Shown in pieces: positions 34,866 to 42,465 of a stretch of DNA of 64,000 nucleotides (its first letter is position 1; the number at the start of each line of letters is the position of its first letter). The notes beneath the pieces were generated by a model. The model did not search any database and was not told where the DNA came from. It saw nothing but the letters and a program-made list of their open reading frames with translations. Made by a program: the position numbers and the translations under genes. The stretch is from the NCBI RefSeq assembly GCF_035117555.1, contig NZ_JAYKPK010000005.1, forward strand, positions 124,001-188,000, read 5' to 3'. The DNA is from Yoonia sp035117555 (lineage in GTDB: Bacteria > Pseudomonadota > Alphaproteobacteria > Rhodobacterales > Rhodobacteraceae).

Positions 34866-35025
34866 GGGGTTTTCTCCACGCTGCCAAGACCGCGACAGTG
34901 ACGATGAGAGTGACCACAGGGTGTGATCGGCCTGCCAGCCATACCAGAGTGGACAGGACTGCCTTGGGTGGTGGTGACAAAAGAAAACCCCCGGCGAGAA
35001 CGCCGAGGGCTGATATGATACGCAT
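34858..35025 (-). CDS. Small membrane peptide of the island module (copy A)
   Basis: The 55-residue peptide has a hydrophobic N-terminal segment ISALGVLAGGFLLS, a PPPKA turn, a second hydrophobic segment and RSHPVVTLIVTVAVLAAW, i.e. two probable membrane passes. ATG at 35025 has a full AGGAGG ribosome site; a longer in-frame start at 35160 has none. The paralogue at 43897 keeps VLAGGFL, PKA, LW-A-R-HP-VT. A terminator-like hairpin lies within codons 6-13. Its 3' end overlaps the partner gene by 8 bases. Confidence 0.62.
   Translation of the reverse strand: MRIISALGVLAGGFLLSPPPKAVLSTLVWLAGRSHPVVTLIVTVAVLAAWRKPHD
34981..35009 (-). terminator. Terminator-like hairpin inside the copy A peptide gene
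   Basis: On the minus strand CCCTCGGCG and CGCCGGGGG pair over 9 bp (one U-G) around a TTCT loop, followed by TTTTCTT. It begins only 14 bases inside the coding region and is mostly kept in the paralogous gene at 44034-44066. Confidence 0.5.
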
Positions 35026-35372
35026 TGGAAAACCTCCTGTGATTGGTATCATTTCAGATACAGAGGCTTGCGCGGTTTTCTGTGTGGGGGTTGAACGGAA
35101 GCCAAGCAGCCGCATCAGGACAACGTGAGCTGCCATCGCTAGAACCAGAAACTGACACATTGGCTCTTAATTCTGCTGCGCGCTCCATGGTCACAGCAGG
35201 AAAAGTTCGTTTCCTCTTTATTGCCTCCTCAGGACTGTCAGGGCGACAAATTCTGGCACTGGCCAAATCGATATGTTGCTGGCACCCTGCATAATGCAGA
35301 CGTTGACAGGAACAAAGTAAGAACTCATATGTACAGCACTCTTTGGAGAGGCTTCCAGGCACGGGCGACAAA
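35026..35372. other. Non-coding stretch in the island
   Basis: The left 60 bases are the promoter/leader side of the module (homologous to 44083-44140). The rest, to the start of the membrane protein gene, shows no convincing gene, RNA or strong hairpin; it may hold the promoter of the operon at 35373. Confidence 0.5.
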
Positions 35373-35798
35373 ATGAAAGTAGCAACTTATTTAGTGGTCT
35401 TTGTTGGCGGTGTGGTCTTCTGCTATCTTATGCTCTCCATCGGCGTGGTCGATGTTGTTGATGGGATCCCAGGGGCTCAGCAAGAGCCAGCGTTGTCATT
35501 GCCTACGTACTTAAGCTTCATTTCTGCGATGATGACTGCTGTCACAGTTGTCCTCGCAGCAGTCGCGATAGGGATTGGTGTGGTGGCGGCATTTACTGTG
35601 AAAGAAATTCGCGAGCGAGCGGACGAAACAGTTAAGACGGCCAAGGAACAAGCTGACGCTGCAAAAGCGGATGCATTAGCCCTTGTGGAAGCCGCGCTTT
35701 CCGAGGATGCAATCAATGCACGTTTGTTAGCGTTTCAACGTCCGACCGTTGCCGAACTCGAAGAGAGTTTTGACCTAGACGACACGGGGAACAGATAG
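35373..35798 (+). CDS. Hypothetical membrane protein with C-terminal coiled coil
   Basis: This 141-residue protein has membrane segments at about 4-26 and 46-76, then a charged helix KEIRERADETVKTAKEQADA likely to form a coiled coil, and an acidic tail. No family is recognised. It is the first gene of an apparent operon with the ImmA/IrrE protease gene (10-base gap) and the Beta-protein gene. ATG at 35373 precedes the first membrane segment; a TTG at 35343 is possible but the added residues look non-coding. Confidence 0.6.
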   Translation: MKVATYLVVFVGGVVFCYLMLSIGVVDVVDGIPGAQQEPALSLPTYLSFISAMMTAVTVVLAAVAIGIGVVAAFTVKEIRERADETVKTAKEQADAAKADALALVEAALSEDAINARLLAFQRPTVAELEESFDLDDTGNR

Positions 35799-35807
35799 GA
35801 GGATGTA

Positions 35808-36317
35808 ATGTCAAAAGAAGTCCAATGCTTATCAACGGAACAGAAAGAGATTCTTTCAAGATACAGCACTCAACGCCCGATACAGCTTGGTAAACTCGCA
35901 AAAGAACTTGGTGTAGAGATCAAGGTTGCCAGTCTGGGTACCGGAATATCCGGGCAAATCTCTCGTGAAGGCAATGGGTATGTCATTCGCGTAAATCGGA
36001 ATGAAGCCAGAGAACGACAGCGGTTCACTATCGGACATGAATTGGCACACTTCCTCCTCCACCGAGAGATTATTGATCGGTCTCCGACTGGCATCACCGA
36101 CACGGTATTGTATCGCTCTGGTGCACCTCAGCAAATCGAATATGAAGCAAACCGTCTCGCGGCGGAAATTGTCATGCCCATGGACCTCATCGAGCAAGAA
36201 GTAAGGGATGGCTTTGGAGGTATGGTGACTGAAGCAACGATTGAAGCACTTGCCAATCGGTTTGAAGTGTCCAAAGCTGCAATGGAGATCAGACTCTCAC
36301 AACTTATACCAGCGTAG
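35808..36317 (+). CDS. ImmA/IrrE family metallo-endopeptidase
   Basis: The 169-residue zinc protease has HELAH at residues 77-81 (HExxH) and the third ligand region QQIEYEANRLAAEIVMP near 108-123. In the family these proteases cleave phage-type repressors (ImmA) or DdrO (IrrE) on a stress signal. Here there is no HTH domain, so the target must be another protein, perhaps of the island. AGGAGG precedes the ATG. The Beta-family gene follows after 8 bases. Confidence 0.88.
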   Translation: MSKEVQCLSTEQKEILSRYSTQRPIQLGKLAKELGVEIKVASLGTGISGQISREGNGYVIRVNRNEARERQRFTIGHELAHFLLHREIIDRSPTGITDTVLYRSGAPQQIEYEANRLAAEIVMPMDLIEQEVRDGFGGMVTEATIEALANRFEVSKAAMEIRLSQLIPA

Positions 36318-36325
36318 TTAATCTA

Positions 36326-37408
36326 ATGGCTTTAGACGGAAAAACCTATGTACCCACGCTTGCCATACGAGCAAGCGAAATGAATGGGCTTCAATTTCTG
36401 CCAAAGGCGACGAAAGAACGGATGACGCCGTGTATTCTGCTCGGTCCCTGGGCAAATTCAGGTACCTTAGATAAGTCAATCGAGCGTGTCGAAAAGGCCT
36501 TTCGAAACCAAAGTTTCTTTTTGGACATTGACCGCGACTATGAGTTTACAAACCTCGAAAGTCCAGCACAGCAACGACTAGTCGAGCTGCTAGACCCTGC
36601 CGGGGCGTATTCGAACTGGTGCGACTTCGTATCAAAACACGAATGGGTCATGCCTTGTATTCAGACACGAGGGCAGTCAGAGGCCGATATCCGCAAACAG
36701 GTTGAGCGATATCAGGTGGCAGGGCGTTCATACTGTCTTAGGCTTTACATGAATCGCTTTCCACCTAACGTGAGCGACGTGATCGCTGCGCTTGCAGCGT
36801 TAGGCTCTGCCGACTTTACCGTTATTCTAGAAGGTGGATGGACCAGAGATCCTTTAAGCCTCGCCGTTTGGTTCGATGGAGTGATCGGAGGTCATCTGGA
36901 CCCGATTGACGCTGACGTTCCGATTGTTCTTTCGTGCACTTCCATGCCAAAAATGTTCACAGACTTTGATGGAGGCATATCTCGCGTCCCATTCTCAAAC
37001 CACAAGCTAGTCGATCAAATTCGGCAGGCCAGAGGGAACCGGCGCTCTCGTATCATTTACGGGGATTGGGGCAGCACTCGCCCCCGTGAACCCTCCGGCT
37101 TTGCATCCCGTCCTCTAGACCGGATCGACTACCCGACAGAACACAATTGGTGCATAGCCCGAAATCGACGAGACGAATGGGACTTCCAGCGAGCTGCAGA
37201 GGCTGTTGTGTCCAGCCCTGAATGGGAAGGTGATTTAGGAATATGGGGCGAGGAAATGATCGAAGCCACTGCAATCAATGAAGAACTGGGAATTGACACA
37301 CCACAAAAAAACGTCGCGGCTAGGACGAATATCCACCTCCATAGGCAAGCATTCTATGGGCAAGTGAATATTGGCGGAATGAATCTCGATGAAGACTGGG
37401 AGGACTAA
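36326..37408 (+). CDS. Beta-family protein (Pfam Beta_protein-like), function unknown
   Basis: The 360-residue soluble protein begins MALDGKTYVPTLAIRASE and contains segments such as RLYMNRFPPNVSD and VILEGGW, followed by GDWGSTRP and AEHNW-like HNWCIARN. This arrangement resembles the phage-related Beta_protein family (PF14350), often found beside ImmA/IrrE proteases. The identification is from memory of the family and is moderate. It is in one operon with the membrane protein and protease, with no obvious ribosome site of its own, so coupling is likely. Confidence 0.62.
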   Translation: MALDGKTYVPTLAIRASEMNGLQFLPKATKERMTPCILLGPWANSGTLDKSIERVEKAFRNQSFFLDIDRDYEFTNLESPAQQRLVELLDPAGAYSNWCDFVSKHEWVMPCIQTRGQSEADIRKQVERYQVAGRSYCLRLYMNRFPPNVSDVIAALAALGSADFTVILEGGWTRDPLSLAVWFDGVIGGHLDPIDADVPIVLSCTSMPKMFTDFDGGISRVPFSNHKLVDQIRQARGNRRSRIIYGDWGSTRPREPSGFASRPLDRIDYPTEHNWCIARNRRDEWDFQRAAEAVVSSPEWEGDLGIWGEEMIEATAINEELGIDTPQKNVAARTNIHLHRQAFYGQVNIGGMNLDEDWED

Positions 37409-37531
37409 GGCGGTCATTATCTGAGCGAGCGGTAAACTCCGTTGAGCCGCACAAAATTTTGCAGTCCATCATCGCAACCATTTCGCACATAAATAGCCCT
37501 TTGACGAGTATAGCGGAGACCTCGTACACCC
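37409..37531 (+). other. Leader region of the reverse transcriptase gene, possible ncRNA
   Basis: Within 123 bases there is a hairpin GCGG...CCGC (37429-37450, with inner CTC/GAG) and a 10-bp palindrome CAAAATTTTG (37452-37461). Many defence reverse transcriptases use a structured RNA coded next to them; this could be its place, but the evidence is weak. Confidence 0.3.
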
Positions 37532-39028
37532 ATGAAAAAGTTGAAAAATCTTAGTGCGGCAGAAGCCAAAGAGCATTTCCTGAAGGGCAGCAGCTACTTC
37601 AACGGCGACTTCCCCGACTATATTAGCTTCGAGCCGATCCTGAATGGTGTCGCGGACGTCTTGGGAACAGGATATTTTACTGAACACAAGCTCAGCCAAC
37701 CCGACCTGCTGTCCGGTGTGAATTACAGCTTCGTTGCCAACAAAGATGGGCGCTTTGCATGGCGTCCCTATGAGCTGATGCACCCAGCAATCTATGTCTC
37801 ACTGGTGAACCTGCTCTGCACACAGGAAAACTGGTCGATCGTAACCGGACGGCTGGTGGAATTCGAAAAGGGGGTCGTGACGTGCTGCAGCAGCCCCGTG
37901 CTGTCGCTGGATCACCAGACAGATCAGGCAGCACAGGTCAGCCACTGGTGGCAGGCCGTCGAACAGCGGTCCTTGGAGCTGTCGCTAGAGTTCAGTCATG
38001 TGCTGCATACCGATGTCACCGACTGCTACGGATCAGTCTATACCCACGCCATCGCTTGGGCCCTGCATGGTCGTGACACCGCCAAAGAGGCAAAGGGCAA
38101 GAACGGCCTGCTGGGCGACAAGATCGATAACTTCATTCGTGCTGGTCGGTACGGCCAGACCAATGGGATTTCTCAGGGCTCAGTACTCATGGACTTCATC
38201 GCGGAACTCGTCCTTGGCTACGTCGATGAAACGATCACCGAGGAGTTGGGCGAGGCAAAAGATTTTCGTATTCTTCGATACCGCGACGACTATCGAATTT
38301 TTACCAACAGCGATGTTCGGGCAGAAGAAATCCTGAAGGTGATCAGTGACAAGTTGCGGTCCGTGGGCATGCGGCTCGGCGTTGAAAAGACCTATATTTC
38401 CACCAACGTGATAGAAGGCTCGATCAAGCCCGATAAGCTGGCAGGGATCGACTTACAGGATCTCGGTGTATCGAATGCGCAGACCTTGCAGAAACAACTT
38501 ATTCGATTGCACACGTTCGGCAGGCTCCACCCGAATAGCGGTGCGCTGCGGCGGCTGGTGGGCGAGCTTCACACCAAGATCATTGAACAAGAAGTAAAGC
38601 CAAAAGACCTTGAGGTTCAGGTAGCTATCGCTACTGACATCGCTGTCGTGTCGCCACTCGCATTTCCGGCCATCGCTGGCATACTCAGCCACATGATATC
38701 GTTGGCTCCGGAAGGTAAGAAGTCTGACTTATGGGGCAAGGTCTATAAGAAGATGAGGAAGGTGCCATACAATGGATACCTCGAGGTCTGGCTACAGCGC
38801 GTCACCAAGCCGAAGGCTGTTGGTATCGACTACCTCAGCACGGAAAACCTCTGCCGCATCGTAAATGGCGACGATGTCGATCTGTGGAACAATGAATGGA
38901 TAAGCAACATGGCCCTCGTCGAAGCACTCCAGCCGAAAAAGATCTTGGTCAAGGATGTTGCGACAGCGCCGGAAGTCATGACACCGGATGAAGTCGAGCT
39001 ATTCAAGCAAAATGCGTGGCTATACTGA
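37532..39028 (+). CDS. Reverse transcriptase, likely defence-associated (DRT/unknown-group type)
   Basis: The 498-residue RNA-directed DNA polymerase has motif A HTDVTDCYGSVYTH (Asp161, Asp164), motif B QTNGISQGSVLMDFIAEL (about 209-226) and motif C RYRDDYRIF (Asp252, Asp253). The catalytic triad is intact. There is no group II maturase, integrase or retron-type VTG region, and a C-terminal domain of about 200 residues has no known family. This layout fits the antiphage DRT/unknown-group reverse transcriptases. It lies alone between the Beta-protein operon and the replication genes. A subgroup cannot be assigned without a tree. Confidence 0.85.
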   Translation: MKKLKNLSAAEAKEHFLKGSSYFNGDFPDYISFEPILNGVADVLGTGYFTEHKLSQPDLLSGVNYSFVANKDGRFAWRPYELMHPAIYVSLVNLLCTQENWSIVTGRLVEFEKGVVTCCSSPVLSLDHQTDQAAQVSHWWQAVEQRSLELSLEFSHVLHTDVTDCYGSVYTHAIAWALHGRDTAKEAKGKNGLLGDKIDNFIRAGRYGQTNGISQGSVLMDFIAELVLGYVDETITEELGEAKDFRILRYRDDYRIFTNSDVRAEEILKVISDKLRSVGMRLGVEKTYISTNVIEGSIKPDKLAGIDLQDLGVSNAQTLQKQLIRLHTFGRLHPNSGALRRLVGELHTKIIEQEVKPKDLEVQVAIATDIAVVSPLAFPAIAGILSHMISLAPEGKKSDLWGKVYKKMRKVPYNGYLEVWLQRVTKPKAVGIDYLSTENLCRIVNGDDVDLWNNEWISNMALVEALQPKKILVKDVATAPEVMTPDEVELFKQNAWLY

Positions 39029-39248
39029 CGGGCGTGGGGGCAAGGTTTCCGACGCAAAATTGTCCTTCTATATAGCCCCAACCCTCCAGGGGACGCTAAA
39101 GCTAGAGATACACGAAAACGTCTTTGGATGCGAGTAAGCCAATGCCAATCATACGAACTGATCGGCTGGCTATTTTGCGGGTGCCACGGGAGCCAGAGAC
39201 TGGGCTCTGACAAGAGCAGTAACACCTTCATGCTAGGCAAGGACCGCC
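39029..39248 (+). other. Non-coding region after the reverse transcriptase gene
   Basis: No gene is convincing here. CAGAG/CTCTG and GAGCC/GGGCTC give alternative short hairpins near 39188-39211. It could hold a ncRNA for the reverse transcriptase or the promoter of the next operon. Confidence 0.35.
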
Positions 39249-39356
39249 ATGCATATCGACAATCACGCAGCATCTCTGCCTGCCGGGTTCATCGGCCACA
39301 TCATAAACAAAAGGGGGCCTACATCACGTATAGCCTATCGGAACATCAATGAATGA
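39249..39356 (+). CDS. Small 35-residue protein upstream of the primase-helicase
   Basis: The ATG at 39249 follows AAGGA by 5 bases. The frame reads 35 codons (start MHIDNHAASLPAGFIGHII) and its TGA overlaps the helicase ATG (ATGA at 39353-39356). Good ribosome site plus coupling argue for a real small gene. The helicase itself has almost no ribosome site, so this ORF may drive its translation. No family is recognised. Confidence 0.55.
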   Translation: MHIDNHAASLPAGFIGHIINKRGPTSRIAYRNINE

Positions 39357-40723
39357 ATTCCACGACTCCACTATCCAATCTCACGCCAGAGCAGGACCAA
39401 CTTACGAGACTGCTGGCGGCGCGGTACATCCGACAAGAAAACCGCTTCTATCACATCGATCAGCCTACTCAGGCCTTATCACGCCGGGACGTCGAGCAAT
39501 CCTTCATAAACATGGTCGGGAGGGAGCTACCTGACATCGATCGGTCCCCCGACACCATGAAAGCCGTCTTCAAGATCGGGATCGAACATCAGCACACCGA
39601 CCAAAGTCGCAGCATACCAGTCTGGGGCGGCCAGCTACGGAGCTATCCCGGCGATGAAGCTCGTCTTATCTGGAACCCGAACGGCACAGTCAGCATCAAC
39701 ACATGGCGAAAACCACAATATCGTCGACGAGGTGTGAACCGAGCGAGATATGGTCACTTCGGGCCGCTGTTTCGGACCCTGTTCCCCAATCCCAAGGAAA
39801 GGCGGCAGGTCTTGGACTGGGTGGCTTGGACGTTGCAAAACGAAAATGACCGACCAAGCTGGTCCTTGCTGCTTTACTCCAAGGCCAAGGGCACCGGGAA
39901 AAGTACCTTCTGTGATGTGTTGAAGCATTTGCACGGCGTCGAAAACAGTACAGCGCAGAACAACGTCGATAACCTTGTCACCCGATTCAACACGGAGGTC
40001 TTGGTCAGTCGCCTAGTGATCTGCGAGGAGCTTTCGCTACGGTCAGAATCGAGGCAATCGAACGCACTCAAGACTTTCATTACCGATCGAGATGTACTCT
40101 CAGAAAGGAAGGGACGGGAACCGGTGCGCCTTCCCCTGATCTCGTGCTTCGTATTTACCACCAACCATCTGCCTACATGGATGGAGAGTGGGGAACGGCG
40201 ATACTATATCGTCCAGACTGACCATGATGGCCACTCATCGGGACCAAGAGCTGCCGACTTCTCTGCGGTGGTGGCGGGGGTGTACGAGGCGCTGGCGGAC
40301 CCCGACGAGGTGGCGGCCCTTTATAACGCTCTCATGCACCGTCGGGTCAGCGATACCTTCAACGCAAAGAGCCTGAACACTGAGCGGGACGGTACTGCCA
40401 TCATGCGCCAGCTACTGGGAACGTCTGGTGAAACCATTCTAGACCAGTTGGACGAATACCTAGGGGACTTGGGGTTGGATGTGATTCCGCAGGCCACTGT
40501 GCAGGAATACATCACCAAGGAACTAAGACAGAACGGCAATCGCACCCGTCATATGATGCAGGAACTCGGCTGGACCCAGACACAGGTGAAGTGGGATGGA
40601 AAGGACTATGCTCGGGCCCTCTGGATGAAACCCGGCTTCCATGTTGCCGACGGGAATATCGTTAGGCCGGACGGAACGACGGAAACTATCGCGGCTCACC
40701 TGTCGAAGGAGGACTTTGAATAA
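39353..40723 (+). CDS. Phage/plasmid-type primase-helicase (SF3, DUF5906-like)
   Basis: This 456-residue protein has Walker A SKAKGTGKST near residues 176-185, a Walker B/acidic segment RLVICEELSLRSE near 215-227 and the sensor-like FTTNHLPTWMESGERRY near 265-281. This is the D5/NrS-1-type helicase core found in phage satellites and prophages. A separate primase catalytic domain is not evident in the N-terminal 150 residues. It is coupled to the small ORF before it (ATGA) and to the HNH gene after it (TAATG). It probably supports replication of the excised island. Confidence 0.82.
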   Translation: MNSTTPLSNLTPEQDQLTRLLAARYIRQENRFYHIDQPTQALSRRDVEQSFINMVGRELPDIDRSPDTMKAVFKIGIEHQHTDQSRSIPVWGGQLRSYPGDEARLIWNPNGTVSINTWRKPQYRRRGVNRARYGHFGPLFRTLFPNPKERRQVLDWVAWTLQNENDRPSWSLLLYSKAKGTGKSTFCDVLKHLHGVENSTAQNNVDNLVTRFNTEVLVSRLVICEELSLRSESRQSNALKTFITDRDVLSERKGREPVRLPLISCFVFTTNHLPTWMESGERRYYIVQTDHDGHSSGPRAADFSAVVAGVYEALADPDEVAALYNALMHRRVSDTFNAKSLNTERDGTAIMRQLLGTSGETILDQLDEYLGDLGLDVIPQATVQEYITKELRQNGNRTRHMMQELGWTQTQVKWDGKDYARALWMKPGFHVADGNIVRPDGTTETIAAHLSKEDFE

Positions 40724-41094
40724 TGACCGATTATTTTATGTTCCTCGATGACTCTGAACAGCGCTGGATGGATATCCATGAGAACCATTCCGCCGAGGCC
40801 GAGGCGTTGGCCAACCGTCTCGTGAGCGAGGGGACACGCACCGACGAAGGTTGCATCGTCACCAACACCGCCACGGTGAGAAAGGTACGTTTCCAAGGTG
40901 ACCAATACTCTGCCTACCGCTTCATTTATTGCGCTTTGAATGGGGAGGTGCCGAGCTATCACGATGTCATCCGCCACCGTTGCCATAATCGGCTCTGCAT
41001 TAATCCTGATCATCTTCAGAAGGGGACGCGAGCGGATAACCAGCGCGACGACTGGGATTACTGGGCCAACGGGATAGACCAACGATACCTATAG
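40723..41094 (+). CDS. HNH endonuclease-like protein
   Basis: The 123-residue protein has an HNH/zinc motif RHRCHNRLCINPDHLQKGT near 87-105, followed by the basic ADNQRDD typical of phage homing-type HNH proteins. The N-terminal half contains a TxxGCIV-type start of the same family. The gene begins at an ATG overlapping the helicase stop. In satellites and phages such genes serve homing, packaging or DNA processing. Confidence 0.78.
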   Translation: MTDYFMFLDDSEQRWMDIHENHSAEAEALANRLVSEGTRTDEGCIVTNTATVRKVRFQGDQYSAYRFIYCALNGEVPSYHDVIRHRCHNRLCINPDHLQKGTRADNQRDDWDYWANGIDQRYL

Positions 41095-41145
41095 CTGTTC
41101 CAATGCCTATCCGGGTGAAAAGTGGCACACCCGTCACACCCTCAG

Positions 41146-41166
41146 GAGGCGGCCTTCGGGCCTCTT
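41146..41166 (+). terminator. Weak GGCC-TTCG-GGCC hairpin after the HNH gene
   Basis: GGCC and GGCC around a stable TTCG loop, with partial extension of the stem (GAGG/CCTC) and CTCTTCC after it. It may end the replication operon. Confidence 0.4.
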
Positions 41167-41331
41167 CCCATCACCATGTAAGTTCACCTCACCAGTCATC
41201 GGCTGTAGTAGGATTAATGTTGGCTGAGTGGACAAAACGGTCATTAGCTGCAAGTGTTGTAGGCTGCCTACCGTACGGCAGTACGGATACAAGCTCGTTG
41301 CGTGCTTCCGCGTCCAGTGTCAGTCAAGCAA

Positions 41332-41910
41332 TCAGCGCAATCGCGCAATGCCCAGGACTTGCGGTGCGACTACCGAAACGACAAGCTCCGCCAGTACACC
41401 CATTGTGGCCGCACTGGCTCTGTTAAACTCGACGTTTGGCATCGGGCAGGATAGCTGAGGTTCTCCCTGCGGCATCTCATCCATCAGCAGTCGCATTTTC
41501 ACAGTCTGTCTTGGGTTAATATGCTTAAGTTTCACCGTGCATTCCTCTGCATCGGTTCTTTCGATACTCCAAAGGTACAGATATCCAGCTGGTAGATCGA
41601 CAAAATGACCGGGGATCAAGTAAGTGGTGCCCGGGAGTTGCACAACAATCTCTGCGTTTTCAACTGCGCTACGCCCGGTATTCGTAATTTCTAACGTCAT
41701 CAGCGTCGGTTCGGGAAGCTCCTCGTCGCGATAGAGCACTTTGAGGTCTCGCGATAGGTCAGGGTCGTCATTCTTAACCAGCTTTTCTATATCATAAGAA
41801 TAAGTAAGCTTTTTCGTTTCAAACTGCTTCTTTGCCAGCAGCCAAGTTACGACGATGCCCAAGAGGGTCGCCATGACACCCGCCAATGCAATGTATTCTG
41901 CGTTTCCCAA
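41332..41910 (-). CDS. Hypothetical membrane-anchored protein of the island
   Basis: The 192-residue protein has an N-terminal membrane segment (about 5-26, EYIALAGVMATLLGIVVTW) and a soluble domain rich in beta strands with ITNTGRSAVENAEIVVQLPG, an Ig-like pattern. A hydrophobic end (AELVVSVVAPQVLG) may be a second membrane segment. TTG at 41910 is preferred as start because AAGGAG lies 6-7 bases before it; a GTG at 41937 lacks a ribosome site. Membrane proteins of this plan accompany several defence islands, but no function can be given. Confidence 0.6.
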   Translation of the reverse strand: MGNAEYIALAGVMATLLGIVVTWLLAKKQFETKKLTYSYDIEKLVKNDDPDLSRDLKVLYRDEELPEPTLMTLEITNTGRSAVENAEIVVQLPGTTYLIPGHFVDLPAGYLYLWSIERTDAEECTVKLKHINPRQTVKMRLLMDEMPQGEPQLSCPMPNVEFNRASAATMGVLAELVVSVVAPQVLGIARLR

Positions 41911-42240
41911 TCGGCACTCCTTAAAGATTACTTGCACGGCCTGTTCTTGCGCCGCTCATTGAATGCCGCATACTTGACCTGATAACGTCGGATCAGCCAC
42001 TAACATTAAATGTAGTCAGGATGGTAGTTGAATGTTTATCGACTGCCGATTGTAAGGTTTGGTTTATCGGCAAATCTTGCGCGTGGGACGCGCCTGACAG
42101 ACCAAAGTTGGAACCCGACTGATGCAGCCGCAGCATGGTGGCGGCCGTTCGAGGGCACGTCAGGCTCGAAGCAGACTCTTGCTCCCCCGGGCTAGCGACG
42201 CAGCTTAGCCTCCTCAACATGCCTGAGACTGCCGGTCAGA
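41911..42240. other. Gap in the island without a recognised gene
   Basis: About 330 bases hold the start region of the membrane-protein gene and the end of the integrase operon's terminator. No further gene, repeat or RNA is apparent. Confidence 0.45.
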
Positions 42241-42285
42241 AGAAAAAAGAAAAGTGGGGGACCCCGGCAGCCGAAGCCACCGAGG
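42241..42285 (-). terminator. Intrinsic terminator of the integrase operon
   Basis: On the minus strand a 10-bp stem (with three wobble pairs) closes a TTCG tetraloop (42262-42285). It is followed by a pyrimidine-rich tract with TTTTCTTTTTTC. Confidence 0.78.
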
Positions 42286-42291
42286 TGTGTT

Positions 42292-42465
42292 TCATTTCAG
42301 CCTCCTATGGACCACGTAGTCAGCCAGAACCTGCCAGTAGTGGTCAGCGTCCCGAAAGCCTTGCTCCTGTGCTGCTTGGTCTTCGGCAGCAGGTCGGCGT
42401 AGTTGGCCTTCGTACTGCATGATCGCCGCCCGCTCCTCGAAGGCATCGATGTCAGGGATCAGCAT
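42292..42465 (-). CDS. Small 57-residue protein co-transcribed with the integrase
   Basis: ATG at 42465 lies inside the end of the integrase gene (7-base overlap). The frame encodes MLIPDIDAFEERAAIMQYEG, then Gln/Glu/Ala-rich helix and ADHYWQVLADYVVHRR, ending just before the terminator. Helical, acidic/aromatic small proteins of this type occur beside integrases in alphaproteobacterial prophages. It could be an excisionase or directionality factor by position, but it lacks a clear HTH. Confidence 0.6.
   Translation of the reverse strand: MLIPDIDAFEERAAIMQYEGQLRRPAAEDQAAQEQGFRDADHYWQVLADYVVHRRLK

Larger units (their letters stand above)
34677..35085 (-). repeat. Diverged two-gene module, copy A
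   Basis: It is homologous over about 410 bp to 43725-44140 in the same orientation. Similarity covers both small genes and about 55 bases before the first start codon (shared blocks CTCCTGTGATTG, AGATACA, GAGGCT and CGGTTT on the plus strand). Confidence 0.7.

Noticed and set aside
35054..35371. 105-codon minus-strand frame upstream of the copy A module
   Set aside because: Cys/Ser/Arg-rich and overlapping the AGGAGG ribosome site and the homologous leader of the module; no support.
37532..39028. Group II intron or diversity-generating retroelement as source of the reverse transcriptase
   Set aside because: No maturase domain, intron RNA boundaries, template/variable repeat pair or Avd-like gene is visible nearby.
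39128..39352. 74-codon frame before the island helicase
   Set aside because: Its Cys/Ser/His/Arg-rich sequence and lack of a ribosome site compare poorly with the 35-codon frame at 39249, which has AAGGA and ATGA coupling.
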